From NCBI RefSeq assembly GCF_001421015.2, contig NZ_CP013023.1, positions 4,085,501 through 4,149,500 on the forward strand: DNA of 64,000 nucleotides. The letters run 5' to 3'. How positions within the stretch are numbered: position 1 is the first letter of the stretch; every line of letters starts with the position of its first letter. The position numbers and the translations under genes were made by a program. The stretch comes from Paenibacillus bovis. Lineage in GTDB: Bacteria > Bacillota > Bacilli > Paenibacillales > Paenibacillaceae. The notes beneath the pieces are model-generated. The model was given only the letters and a program-made list of their open reading frames with translations, did no database searches and was not told the origin of the DNA. This document shows positions 1 to 7,954 of the stretch, one piece after another.

Positions 1-411
1 GCGAAAAATGCGCTCACTCCGGGTAAGTAATCGTATTTGCGCACTGTCCATTTCCAGAAAAAGACGAACCAGTCGATTCTGCAAAGGCTGTTCCGTTCCT
101 GGCTGGATCATCAGCAATTCCGGCAGACTCAGCACCTGTGGCTGTACATCTTCCGGCAATACCGGATGCAGGAATTCATGCGACGCATCCCAGTCCTCCT
201 GGCGATAGACCGTAGTATGAATATCATACAGACTGCTGAGCGTTTTACTTTCTTCGAGTACACGCTGTTCCAGCTTGTCCAGCATCTGATCCTGATAATC
301 AACCATATTAACGAGGAATTCATTGACCAGCTGACGCATCAGCTTGCGATCTTCCAGCTGGCTCAGCTTATGAATCCGGTCCTGCATGAGGGACTCCAGC
401 ATTTCTTTCAT
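1..411 (-). CDS. Unknown protein, N-terminal 137 residues (cut by window edge)
   Basis: I do not recognise this gene. It starts at the ATG at 411 behind a GAGAGGGTGATCC ribosome site and runs out of the window at base 1. The visible start is helical and charged (MKEMLESLMQDRIHKLSQLE), with many Gln, Glu and Leu, and shows no signal peptide or membrane segment. It lies about 55 bases downstream of the degenerate PP2C gene, on the same strand, so it is probably the next cistron of the kinase/phosphatase/FHA/tube/sheath cluster. It might be a structural or baseplate component, but nothing in the sequence proves this. The longer plus-strand frame over the same bases is a shadow. Confidence 0.7.
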   Translation of the reverse strand, partial: MKEMLESLMQDRIHKLSQLEDRKLMRQLVNEFLVNMVDYQDQMLDKLEQRVLEESKTLSSLYDIHTTVYRQEDWDASHEFLHPVLPEDVQPQVLSLPELLMIQPGTEQPLQNRLVRLFLEMDSAQIRLLTRSERIFR

Positions 412-465
412 GGATCACCCTCTCCTTTCCCTGCTGTCTGTTCTAACTCTATAGAAAGACCAATA

Positions 466-2229
466 TTATCTGGCAATCCGGCTGTCTGTCAGTCCGTACT
501 GTGTTCCCGAACCTGTACCGGCTGCTGTACCGCTTGTGCCGGAAGCTGTTGTATCCGGGCTATTGGCTGCTGTACCGGCCGCATTTGTGCCTGCTGCAGC
601 TGCTGGCATGCTGTTGTTCATTGCTGCTGCAGCCGCTGCCTGGGCAGATGCTGCGGATGCCGCATCAGCAGCACTTTTGGCTTCTTCGGCAAGCTTGTCC
701 TGCTCGGCTTCGACTTTGCTGATTTTGCGTTCCATCGCCAGTACTTTCTCCAGCTTATCGATATCCTGGTAAATGCCCTGTGCATCCCCATAAGCATCTA
801 CAGCCAGATCATAGTTGCCGGCATCCAGTGCCTTGTCTCCACGCTTTTCCTGTTTCTCGGCGCGCAGTTCCTGGGTTTGCTGCTGAATATCATCCAGCTT
901 GGCCTGTGTATCATTGAGCTTGGTTGCTACATCTTTTTGGGCATCTGTGTAGGAAGCCTGAATAGCTTCTTTGCTCGCTTGTTCATACAGCTTTTTGGCT
1001 GCGCTGTATTCGCCGGACTGGAACTTGAGATCCGCATCTTTGACTGTTTCATTTACAGCGGCAAACGATTTGGTCTGATCCAGCTTTTTCTGGATATCCG
1101 CTTCACTGAAAATCGGATAATTCTCCGCCTGCTTTTGCGCCAGCTGATAACTGATAATGGCCTTATCGTATTCCTGGTTCTTGAGATGACCATCACCATC
1201 GACGAGCGCCTGGGCAATTTTCATCTTGTCGGTCAGTGTTATCTTGTGCAGGCGATCCTTGATCTTGATCGCCGCATTACGGGCTTGACTATAAGACTTG
1301 AGTGCTTTGCTGTAATCGCCCTGCTGGGTATACTGATCACCGGTCTGCTGATACTCGACCAGATTGGCCGCCGCTTCGGCTTTTTTCTCGATATTGCGAT
1401 AGGTGGCCCATAATACGCCCCCACCGAGTACAAAAAATACCAATGCAGCAATCAGAATACGACGGATAATCCGCCATTTTTTCTTGGGATCATCCTGATA
1501 CACCTTGTTCATATAAACGGCTGCTGCCGTATAGTTGTCATAGTAATAAGATTGCTTGCTCAGCAGTACCTCTTCCAGCGTATCCGTGAATTCCTCCGGG
1601 CCTTTGGCTTCAGATAGCGAATCCAGAATTTCGGTCAGGTCGAGACCTTTCCACAGTCCTGCACTGCTCAGTAGCAGTACATCGCCATCGACCATACGCG
1701 TTTTGCGGACAAAGGACATTCCAAATCCTTCCGGCATGCCAAGGTACTGCATCAGATTACTGCTCTCTTCGTGATGATATACACGGTCCGGTGCCAGCTT
1801 GCCGCGGTCCGCCATAATCTGGGCGAGACTCTGGTCATTACTTTTGAGCAACAAACGACCGTTACGCAGATGATGCAGACGGGTATTCCCGCTGGAGGCA
1901 CACACATACTTGGTATAGTCGGTAACGACAACAAGCAGACTGGCCTTGAGGCGCATCCGGCGACTCTCGAACTTGAGCGTCTCATGTGCTTCTTTTAACC
2001 ATCTGCGTATGCGCCATTTGGACATTGTCGGCTTTTCCATAAAGTTCTCGAGAATGATCTTGGCAGCCAGCTCGGCGCTGCGCTGCTGCTGATCTTCATC
2101 CAGCCCATCCGCCAGTACATAACAGGCCATATCATCCAGTTCCGTATATGCAAAATAATCACGATTATCGAGCAAAGAGCCTGCTTCCGACACAAAAGCC
2201 GTCTTTACATCGCTATTTTCCCTTCTCAT
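466..2229 (-). CDS. Degenerate PP2C-like membrane protein with long helical/TPR-like extracytoplasmic tail
   Basis: A 587-residue protein. Residues 1-245 resemble a PP2C phosphatase: the metal motif ADG is kept (about 40-42) and the late DN is kept (231-232), but the usual SDG aspartate motif reads SSAG (188-191). Metal binding is therefore probably impaired and the domain may sense or bind rather than dephosphorylate. One membrane segment follows (about 258-277), then some 230 residues of TPR-like or coiled helical repeats containing repeated 'GDYSKAL'/'GEYSAAKKLY'-type motifs, then an Ala/Gly/Thr/Ser-rich tail. The N-terminal domain should face the cytoplasm. It lies 11 bases downstream of an intact PP2C gene. 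Topology and loss of activity are inferred from residues only. Confidence 0.8.
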   Translation of the reverse strand: MRRENSDVKTAFVSEAGSLLDNRDYFAYTELDDMACYVLADGLDEDQQQRSAELAAKIILENFMEKPTMSKWRIRRWLKEAHETLKFESRRMRLKASLLVVVTDYTKYVCASSGNTRLHHLRNGRLLLKSNDQSLAQIMADRGKLAPDRVYHHEESSNLMQYLGMPEGFGMSFVRKTRMVDGDVLLLSSAGLWKGLDLTEILDSLSEAKGPEEFTDTLEEVLLSKQSYYYDNYTAAAVYMNKVYQDDPKKKWRIIRRILIAALVFFVLGGGVLWATYRNIEKKAEAAANLVEYQQTGDQYTQQGDYSKALKSYSQARNAAIKIKDRLHKITLTDKMKIAQALVDGDGHLKNQEYDKAIISYQLAQKQAENYPIFSEADIQKKLDQTKSFAAVNETVKDADLKFQSGEYSAAKKLYEQASKEAIQASYTDAQKDVATKLNDTQAKLDDIQQQTQELRAEKQEKRGDKALDAGNYDLAVDAYGDAQGIYQDIDKLEKVLAMERKISKVEAEQDKLAEEAKSAADAASAASAQAAAAAAMNNSMPAAAAGTNAAGTAANSPDTTASGTSGTAAGTGSGTQYGLTDSRIAR

Positions 2230-2240
2230 CGGTACCCCCG

Positions 2241-3104
2241 TTAGCCCTGCTGCATAATGATGACAGTCGCATTATCCTGATGCTTCAGATTTTTTTGCTC
2301 AATACTATCAATGATCTGATCAGCAGCATCCTGCGGATCGTCTGTACTTGTCAGAATAGCTTCTAGTTCCACTTCTGTCAGCGCGTCATGAATACCGTCG
2401 CTGCACAGCAGTACTTTGTCCCCTGGACGCAGTACGAATGGATAGTCTCCTATTTCCATACTGTCAAAAGCTTCATAGCCCAGATAATTGACCAGCTGCT
2501 TGCGCTGTGGACTGCTGTCTGCCTGCTCCCGGGTCATCTCGCCAGCGAGTACTTTTTGCTGCAGTACGGCACCCAGCGTATGCATGGAGTTGACCGGAAT
2601 AAAGCTGTTATTGCGAAATACGCTGATAATGCTGTCGCCTACGGCTCCCCAGTACAGATGATGTCCGTTAATGACAACGGCAGCTAGCGTAGTGCCTCCG
2701 TGATTGCCTTTGAGCTGCTGGACAATCTCGCGGTTGCTCGCATAGGCCGCTTCTTCCATATAATCCGGAATCTGCTGGTAATTCTGTACTTCATCATATT
2801 CCCGCAGGAAAGTCGTAACTGCCAGCGTACTCGCCATTCTTCCGTTGGCCAGACCACTGATTCCGTCCGCCAGAACAGCTAGTGTACCGGCTGCAGTCGT
2901 TTTGCTGGCAAAATAGTCATCCTGTTCGGCGCGTGTTCCAATCGTCTGGCCATTACCGATCAGCACCTGAGAAGCTTCTCTGGCTGTCTCGCCTACCAGA
3001 ATGAGATCTCCCTGCATTCCTGCTACTAAACGGCGGCGCCAGATGATGAGTACGATTAGTACAATACAGGCACAGAGCACGATAATATAAGGTATTCCAC
3101 TCAT
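2241..3104 (-). CDS. Membrane-anchored PP2C-type Ser/Thr protein phosphatase
   Basis: PP2C phosphatases are Mn/Mg-dependent enzymes that remove phosphate from Ser/Thr. I chose the ATG at 3104 (287 residues) because TAGGAG lies about 10 bases upstream, overlapping the stop of the preceding FHA gene; an in-frame start at 3128 would sit inside that gene. A membrane segment occupies about residues 5-25, so the catalytic part is cytoplasmic and tethered. The metal motifs are complete: VLADGISGL, GDSIISVF, CSDGIHDAL and DNATVIIM. It probably reverses phosphorylation by the kinase encoded at 8422-9444. This corresponds to the PpkA/PppA pair in type VI secretion; the link here is inferred from context. 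Confidence 0.9.
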   Translation of the reverse strand: MSGIPYIIVLCACIVLIVLIIWRRRLVAGMQGDLILVGETAREASQVLIGNGQTIGTRAEQDDYFASKTTAAGTLAVLADGISGLANGRMASTLAVTTFLREYDEVQNYQQIPDYMEEAAYASNREIVQQLKGNHGGTTLAAVVINGHHLYWGAVGDSIISVFRNNSFIPVNSMHTLGAVLQQKVLAGEMTREQADSSPQRKQLVNYLGYEAFDSMEIGDYPFVLRPGDKVLLCSDGIHDALTEVELEAILTSTDDPQDAADQIIDSIEQKNLKHQDNATVIIMQQG

Positions 3105-3117
3105 ACGATTCGTTCTC

Positions 3118-3654
3118 CTATTCTGCAATCATGGCGTTGTTTTCCCATTCGAAGTGGGCACCGCACAACGGGATAAAGATAAATTTGCTGTGTCCCAGCT
3201 GGATCACATCATACGCATTCAGCTCTACCGGCGAATACACGGCCTCATTGTTATGGTAAGCCAGTCCCGAAGCATCACCCGGCAGCAGATAGAAGTTGCG
3301 CTTTTTCGGATCATAGACGATAACGGCATGATTACGTCTGGAAATTGTGTTATCACCAATAATACGGATATGCATTTCTTCAGCACGACCGATAAAGTTT
3401 TTCTCCGCCATAATACGATAATCCTGACCCAATTGTGGTCCTTCGATGCAGACCAGCCAGCCGGTAACCGGATGAATGCCTACTGTCTCTCCGAGGTAAG
3501 GCATTGTTTTGTCTTCTTCATCCTGAACACGTACAGCAGGACGCTGATTCGGATACGCCGCTTCAGCAGCTACAACCGTATTGCAATAAGGGCAAGTACT
3601 TCCGTGTCTTCTTGTACTGAACATGTGTCCATTCGGGCATCTGGTCAAACTCAT
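3118..3654 (-). CDS. FHA-domain protein with putative N-terminal zinc-binding motif
   Basis: 178 residues. The first 25 residues carry CPNGH...CPYC, a plausible zinc ribbon or knuckle. Residues about 85-175 form an FHA domain, a phosphothreonine-peptide binding fold: FIGRAEE stands for the GR motif, ISRRNHAVI for the SxxH motif, and NNEAVYSPVELNAYDVI for the later strands. The usual NG of the NGT motif is degenerate (GLAYHNNE). No membrane segment is seen, so it should be cytoplasmic. It sits between a membrane FHA gene (20 bases upstream) and a PP2C gene that begins 13 bases beyond its stop. A role reading the phosphorylation state set by the neighbouring kinase is inferred. Confidence 0.85.
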   Translation of the reverse strand: MSLTRCPNGHMFSTRRHGSTCPYCNTVVAAEAAYPNQRPAVRVQDEEDKTMPYLGETVGIHPVTGWLVCIEGPQLGQDYRIMAEKNFIGRAEEMHIRIIGDNTISRRNHAVIVYDPKKRNFYLLPGDASGLAYHNNEAVYSPVELNAYDVIQLGHSKFIFIPLCGAHFEWENNAMIAE

Positions 3655-3673
3655 TTAGGCTCATCTCCCAATC

Positions 3674-4210
3674 TTAATTTACGAGTAGTCTGGTGTTCGC
3701 AATATATAAAACGTCTCCCGGTCCAATCTGATAGGGACGTCCGATTTCGATTTTATTGGACTTATTTTGGGCTGCAGAACGAATACCGGTACCATTGCTG
3801 GAATCTGCATCTTCTACATACCATTCGCCATTGACACAATTCAGTACGGCATGCTGCGAACTAATGAGTGAAGCATAGTCGCTGCCGGATAGATCAATAT
3901 CCACTTTGTTGTGACGGGTATTTTTGCCGATCAGCATGCTGGTTTCTCCAACGATATCCCAGCCTTTGATCCGCTCGCCGAATTCATCGATAAGAATAAT
4001 TTCGCGCACTTCCTGATAAACGGGTACATCGGTTTGATTTTTGAAAAAATGGTGATAGGCATACCAGCCGAAAGCAACAACCATAGCCAGAATCGCTACA
4101 ATTTTTAGCAAAATCGATGGAATTACAAAAATATACACCAGTGTAGACAGCGAGATCAGTGCAATACCGATATCAATACACCATAAACCTGCGGTTCTTT
4201 CCGATTTCAC
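3674..4210 (-). CDS. Membrane-bound FHA-domain protein
   Basis: 178 residues. Two hydrophobic segments lie at about 10-30 and 32-52 (LISLSTLVYIFVIPSILLKI and IVAILAMVVAFGWYAYH), so both ends should be cytoplasmic. The C-terminal FHA domain (about 92-175) has good motifs: MLIGKNTRHNKVDIDL, SSQHAVLNC, and DADSSNGTGI, matching the GR/SxxH/NGT pattern with G-K in place of G-R. It probably anchors a phosphothreonine protein at the membrane. Its start, 27 bases after the J-domain gene, places it in the same transcription unit as the tube and PP2C genes. The Fha protein of type VI secretion is the closest functional parallel, by inference. Confidence 0.88.
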   Translation of the reverse strand: MKSERTAGLWCIDIGIALISLSTLVYIFVIPSILLKIVAILAMVVAFGWYAYHHFFKNQTDVPVYQEVREIILIDEFGERIKGWDIVGETSMLIGKNTRHNKVDIDLSGSDYASLISSQHAVLNCVNGEWYVEDADSSNGTGIRSAAQNKSNKIEIGRPYQIGPGDVLYIANTRLLVN

Positions 4211-4237
4211 TTATGTACAACCTCCATCACTTCACGA

Positions 4238-4690
4238 TCATTTTTTTCCGGGGCCAAAATACTGTTCAAAAATTGCCGAGGTATCCAGCGGATTTTTCTT
4301 TTTGTTGTCATCTTTTTTGATAGATACATTATTATTTTTGGGATTAAAACCAAAAAAGCGCTCAAACTGGGTTTGCACATCACGCGGGTCAAAATCTTTG
4401 CTGCCTGCCGATGCAGTCGTTTTGTTGGAAGCACGGTTGCCTGCTGTCTGTCCATTGGGAGCAGTGCGACCTGTTGATGCTCCTGCCAGCTTTTGATCGT
4501 GTTGTTGACGGGTATCGTCATTACTCAGAATCTCATAAGCCTGCTGTACCTGCTTGAACTTCTGTTCAGCTTCTGTACTGCCCTGATTGGTATCCGGGTG
4601 GTACTGTTTGGCGAGCTTGCGATAGGTCTGTTTGATCTCGGCTGCTGTAGCTGTTCGGGATACCCCCAACACCTCATAATAATTGATCAA
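4238..4690 (-). CDS. Short DnaJ-like J-domain protein
   Basis: 150 residues starting at a TTG at 4690 with GGGAGG 9-14 bases upstream. Residues 1-65 form a J domain ([17 protein letters not shown], then YHPDTNQ with the essential HPD), which stimulates the ATPase of Hsp70/DnaK. The zinc-finger and substrate domains of true DnaJ are absent. The remainder is Ala/Thr/Asn-rich, then ends with two similar short motifs, [12 protein letters not shown] and [11 protein letters not shown], each preceded by charged residues. A specialised co-chaperone for assembly of neighbouring proteins is a reasonable inference. An overlapping minus-strand frame at 4207-4521 is a shadow. Confidence 0.88.
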   Translation of the reverse strand: MINYYEVLGVSRTATAAEIKQTYRKLAKQYHPDTNQGSTEAEQKFKQVQQAYEILSNDDTRQQHDQKLAGASTGRTAPNGQTAGNRASNKTTASAGSKDFDPRDVQTQFERFFGFNPKNNNVSIKKDDNKKKNPLDTSAIFEQYFGPGKK

Positions 4691-4737
4691 GCGATCCTGC
4701 CTCCCTTAATAAAAAAAGCTACTTAAAAGTAAGTTAT

Positions 4738-4761
4738 GGAGCCGCGCAGCTGCACGGCTCC
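4738..4761 (-). terminator. Hairpin between tube and J-domain genes, possible attenuator
   Basis: On the minus strand GGAGCCG pairs with CGGCTCC around a GCAGCTGC palindrome, 12 bases after the tube stop codon. A run of seven T follows only about 20 bases later, so this is not a perfect intrinsic terminator. It could partly stop transcription or protect the 3' end of the tube mRNA, making tube protein in excess over downstream products. Confidence 0.5.
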
Positions 4762-4772
4762 AACTTGGTGGA

Positions 4773-5198
4773 TTAAACTGCGTATCCGCCCTCGATTTTC
4801 GCGAGTTCGGTTTTGTCTTTCTTTTGTTTGATGTAGATCGAGAATTGACCTACGCCTTCTACATCACCGAAGTGCTCTGTGTAATCTACAACAAAAGCGT
4901 TAGGGAAGTAGATTTTGCGGATCACTTGATCAGCAGCGATAACTTCCAGTGTTACTTTGCGGTAGCAATCTGCTTTCTCAGCAGGTACCAGGGACCACAG
5001 TGCCAGTTTCATGGTGTCATCTGCGTTGTCACCATCGGTAGCTGTGATGATTTTACCTGTGATTCTCAGTGTGGAACCAACGTCTGTGGAGCGAGCGTTG
5101 GAATCGTCCGGTGTATCTGTGTCATAGATCACCGTTTGGATGTTGTCCATGCCCAGTTCAATTGTTTCTGCGCCTTCTACTTTGAGTGTGAAACCCAT
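4773..5198 (-). CDS. Hcp/TssD-like tube protein (inferred)
   Basis: 141 residues behind a near-ideal ribosome site (AAGGAGGAACACAA, ATG at 5198), as expected of an abundant protein. It is beta-rich with no signal peptide or membrane segment. The C-terminal part (IRKIYFPNAFVVDYTEHF, then GVGQFSIYIKQKKDK) follows the pattern I recall for TssD/Hcp tube proteins of Bacteroidetes type VI systems (FkDAYVVeYsEnF ... fTIsareI). Hcp-like proteins form hexameric rings that stack into the inner tube of contractile injection machines. Its place immediately downstream of the sheath-like gene supports this. The length is slightly under typical Hcp (about 150-170). The assignment is from remembered motifs, not a search. 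Confidence 0.65.
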   Translation of the reverse strand: MGFTLKVEGAETIELGMDNIQTVIYDTDTPDDSNARSTDVGSTLRITGKIITATDGDNADDTMKLALWSLVPAEKADCYRKVTLEVIAADQVIRKIYFPNAFVVDYTEHFGDVEGVGQFSIYIKQKKDKTELAKIEGGYAV

Positions 5199-5508
5199 TT
5201 GTGTTCCTCCTTGATATAAGTGCTTTTTTTAATTTATGTAAAAGAGCGAGCCTGTTAGGGCGCTCCCAACATACAACCTGAGCATTATACCTGAGTACCG
5301 GCACAACTACGCTTGCTATGAAGTTCCTGTAATAAGTCCTAAAGTAAGCATACCGCCGATGACTCTATGTATAACGGTTCCGGCTTGTTACCCGATGCTT
5401 GTACAGCATATTGCCGATAAGGCATCAGGCGAGGCAGGGATGCCAGACGGTTGTACCCGTCTTCACATTGCGGAATCCCTGCCGTGTCCTGTTGCAAATA
5501 ATTAATGA
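5199..5508. other. Structured intercistronic region between sheath-like and tube-like genes
   Basis: 310 bases without a gene. They contain the nested inverted repeat described separately (5433-5483) and a weaker GAGCG/CGCTC hairpin near 5246-5270, followed on the minus strand by a T/A-rich run. I found no convincing promoter. The region could process or attenuate the transcript so that tube and sheath are made at different levels. Confidence 0.5.
5433..5483. repeat. Nested inverted repeat after the sheath-like gene
   Basis: GGCAGGGA (5433-5440) pairs with TCCCTGCC (5476-5483), enclosing AGACGG (5445-5450) paired with CCGTCT (5457-5462). It starts about 25 bases beyond the sheath stop codon. 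There is no T-run after it on the minus strand, so an mRNA-stabilising or processing element is more likely than a terminator. Confidence 0.6.
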
Positions 5509-7692
5509 TCAAGCTCTGGCAGCGCTGGTCGCCTTGGTAATCGTAACTTCCAGGTTCTTCACATTGCCGTTAAATACCAGATCAATATTGCAAAGATTAT
5601 TTTTCTCGTCGATCACATAATTCAGATCGTCGCCGTCCTGAACAATGGAATTGACTGCGCCTTTGGCACCGAGCCAGCGGCTCTTCTGACTGCTTGGATT
5701 GTTGCTAAAGAATTTGACGATATTCTCGTATTTGAAATCGCTTGTCTGGAAGCGCAGGATACGTTCTACATACGTACTGACCAGTGTTTTGTAGATTGAA
5801 TCAAAGCCGTCTTCGGACATGGCGAGACTTCTTGCTTTGTATACGGTAATTCTGCGGATATCTTTGCCCTGCAGCTGCGCATTTTCGGAAGAGAATACGA
5901 AGCCGAAGTTACGGCGGTTAATAGAATCCTTGATGCTGTTTGTGAAACCGGTAATTTCCTTGGCCATCGTGGTTACGAAACGCAGGCTGTTATCGCCGGA
6001 TTCGATATCAAAGCGTACGCCTGGAGCGTCGCGCTGTACATCCTTGAACATTTCTTTGAGATATTCTGGACACTGATACGCAGATACCAGACCAGCAGCC
6101 ACATAAGCAGCTCCCACGTAGACACCTTCGATCCACAGTTTGAGAATATCTTCTTTTTCCTTGGACAGCTGCACACCGGCTTCGGTCTGCATCATGCGGC
6201 TATCGATAATAACGCCGGATTTGTCTTTTGGAATAATCGTAAAGTTCGGTACGCAAGGAATCGCGAATTCGCTGTAATCCTGGCGCAGCAATGGTGTACA
6301 TTTCTCCATGAACTTGTCGATACCGGAAGTCGCCACATGGTTGAATGTCGTTTCTTCACCGGATTCAAAGTTGAAGAACAGCTGTACTTTGTAATTTTTG
6401 ACGATCTGCAGCAGCATGGACAGGGATTCCAGCGTGTTGCCTTCCTGCTTGGTCGATTTCTCCGTTCCTTTGAAACGGGCACGACTGACACGAACATTGC
6501 CTGCTGCTTCCATTTCAATAGATGGTACGATACCGAACCAGATCGTGTCGGTAAAGTCGTTTTTGGAGTTGACCGTGTTCAGGTATGTCTCCAGACGCGG
6601 TGCGTTTGTACTTTTCACCAGCATATCGAGCTTGGTATTGGTAATGAGCAGTGTTGGTGCCATACCGCGGTTTTTGGTTGCATACTGGTCGAAGAACATC
6701 TTCACACCGAGCAGTTTCTCTACCAGAGGTTTGACAGCTTTTACAAATTCGTCTTTGGCATTTTTGTAGAACTCCAGATACGTATTGTAGTTCTGTACTT
6801 CCAGCTCTGTATTGACTTCCGTGTTAATCGCAGGAAGCGGACAGAATGTACGAACAACCAGATCTTTGACGTACATAGAAGGGTTCTCGCTCACACTCTC
6901 ATAATCTTCTTCAAAAACAGAGATGAGCTCGGTTGTGCCGTTATCGTCCAGCAGCATCAGCTCGGTCGTATCCGCTTTGGGAGCTTCTACGATCTGCAGT
7001 TCGCCGCCTTCACCAATCGTCAGCATACCGATACGGAATTCTTCAGCCGTCTGATCATCCTGGGCACTTCCCAGCAGCAGACGAGTTTTGATATCTTCAA
7101 TAGCCAGTGGCAGCATCGCCATAACATTGTTATAGTTCTGGCTGGCTTCCTCGAACATCTGGTTGAGCTTGTCGCCCATTTCCAGTTTTTTCGGATCTGC
7201 TTCATCCAGCTGGTCATACTGTCCATACATATAATGAATTTCTTTACGTACCTGACGGATATCATCCATTACTTTTTTGGGAGAGATCATATCCAGCAGA
7301 TTCTCGAATTTAAAGTCAACGTTAGTGATTCCCTGGCTGCGCTTGGTGTCGATCAGGGTAAACAGCATTTTCAGGAAATCGTTGTTCTGGTCGATGCGAA
7401 TTTCGGAAATGCAGTCATCAGCAATACCTTCCGGCTTTTTGAGCGTATAGACTACTTTTTGATTCGCTGCATTAAAGAAAGAATATACAGTCGGTGTAAA
7501 TTTGTTCAGAAAATCATCGAAGCTGCGCACCAGCAAATGCTGGCTGATTTCCTTGATTTTATCGTCACTGAGGCTATCGATACCTTTGACATCACCAACC
7601 AGGGTGATTAGATCGAGCTTTTCCGGGTTAATTTCTTCAAAAAGCATTGTACGGTTCGTTTGATTAATAATATCCAACGCAATTTCCTCCAT
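5509..7692 (-). CDS. Contractile-sheath-like protein, TssB/TssC-like fusion (inferred)
   Basis: 727 residues from the ATG at 7692 (GAAGG just upstream; a GTG at 7704 is possible). Residues 1-160 resemble TssB, the small sheath subunit: LITLVGDVKG (28-37), SFDDFLNKFTPTVY (57-70), and VDFKFENLLDMISPKKV (125-141), which fits the TssB pattern 'f.s..DfsP..v'. The rest has TssC-like traits: DTIWFGIVPSIEM (382-394), IEGVYVGAAYVAAGLVSAYQ (521-540), INRRNFGFVFSSENAQLQG (591-609) and a beta-strand C-terminus. No membrane segment or signal peptide is present, as expected for sheath subunits that polymerise in the cytoplasm around the tube. It is followed by the tube-like gene. No catalytic motif was seen. 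The family call needs a profile or structure search. Confidence 0.6.
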   Translation of the reverse strand: MEEIALDIINQTNRTMLFEEINPEKLDLITLVGDVKGIDSLSDDKIKEISQHLLVRSFDDFLNKFTPTVYSFFNAANQKVVYTLKKPEGIADDCISEIRIDQNNDFLKMLFTLIDTKRSQGITNVDFKFENLLDMISPKKVMDDIRQVRKEIHYMYGQYDQLDEADPKKLEMGDKLNQMFEEASQNYNNVMAMLPLAIEDIKTRLLLGSAQDDQTAEEFRIGMLTIGEGGELQIVEAPKADTTELMLLDDNGTTELISVFEEDYESVSENPSMYVKDLVVRTFCPLPAINTEVNTELEVQNYNTYLEFYKNAKDEFVKAVKPLVEKLLGVKMFFDQYATKNRGMAPTLLITNTKLDMLVKSTNAPRLETYLNTVNSKNDFTDTIWFGIVPSIEMEAAGNVRVSRARFKGTEKSTKQEGNTLESLSMLLQIVKNYKVQLFFNFESGEETTFNHVATSGIDKFMEKCTPLLRQDYSEFAIPCVPNFTIIPKDKSGVIIDSRMMQTEAGVQLSKEKEDILKLWIEGVYVGAAYVAAGLVSAYQCPEYLKEMFKDVQRDAPGVRFDIESGDNSLRFVTTMAKEITGFTNSIKDSINRRNFGFVFSSENAQLQGKDIRRITVYKARSLAMSEDGFDSIYKTLVSTYVERILRFQTSDFKYENIVKFFSNNPSSQKSRWLGAKGAVNSIVQDGDDLNYVIDEKNNLCNIDLVFNGNVKNLEVTITKATSAARA

Positions 7693-7819
7693 TCTGGCCT
7701 TCACGCTATGTATACAACGTTCACACCCGGAGCCGGAAGCAGCTGAGGAAATACGAATACGATTAAAACGGTGTTTGCAATTCCCATTTCAGTTCCATGA
7801 CTTCCGAGTTACAAAAAGT

Positions 7820-7850
7820 ATCATACAATATGAATAGTATAGGTTGTCAA
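7820..7850 (-). promoter_or_regulatory. Candidate sigma-A promoter for the sheath-like gene
   Basis: Minus-strand TTGACA (7845-7850) and TATGAT (7820-7825) are separated by 19 bases, a longer spacer than the usual 17. Transcription from here would leave a leader of roughly 120 bases before the ATG at 7692. The long spacer suggests a weak or activator-dependent promoter. Confidence 0.45.
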
Positions 7851-7907
7851 TTTTTTGAATTCAGCCTTTATTATAGGAAAATACGACTATAAATACATAA
7901 GGGATAT

Positions 7908-7954
7908 TGTCGAAATCAGTGAATTATTCCTTCTTACCGAAAATTACTGTCGAA
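7908..7954. promoter_or_regulatory. Two exact Spo0A boxes (TGTCGAA)
   Basis: TGTCGAA occurs at 7908-7914 and again at 7948-7954, in the same orientation, 40 bp apart. This is the consensus heptamer bound by the sporulation regulator Spo0A in Bacillus. Both lie 60-105 bp upstream of the candidate -35 element of the sheath-like gene. Both are exact and in the intergenic region, which makes a real role plausible, though unproven. Confidence 0.5.

Noticed and set aside
37..1413. 458-codon plus-strand frame at the left edge
   Set aside because: It lies opposite the PP2C-like gene and the partial gene, has Cys/Ile/Leu-rich improbable composition and no ribosome site; the minus-strand proteins have recognisable domains.
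4207..4521. 104-codon minus-strand frame overlapping the J-domain gene
   Set aside because: Different frame of the same strand; the J-domain frame has the HPD motif and a ribosome site.
6337..7611. 424-codon plus-strand frame opposite the sheath-like gene
   Set aside because: Antisense shadow with Phe/Gln/His-rich composition and no ribosome site or known motif.
4773..7692. Defective prophage or phage-tail bacteriocin as the source of tube and sheath proteins
   Set aside because: No capsid, terminase, integrase, lysis or tail-fibre genes are visible, and the linked kinase/PP2C/FHA genes fit a secretion-type machine better; the left flank could still change this.
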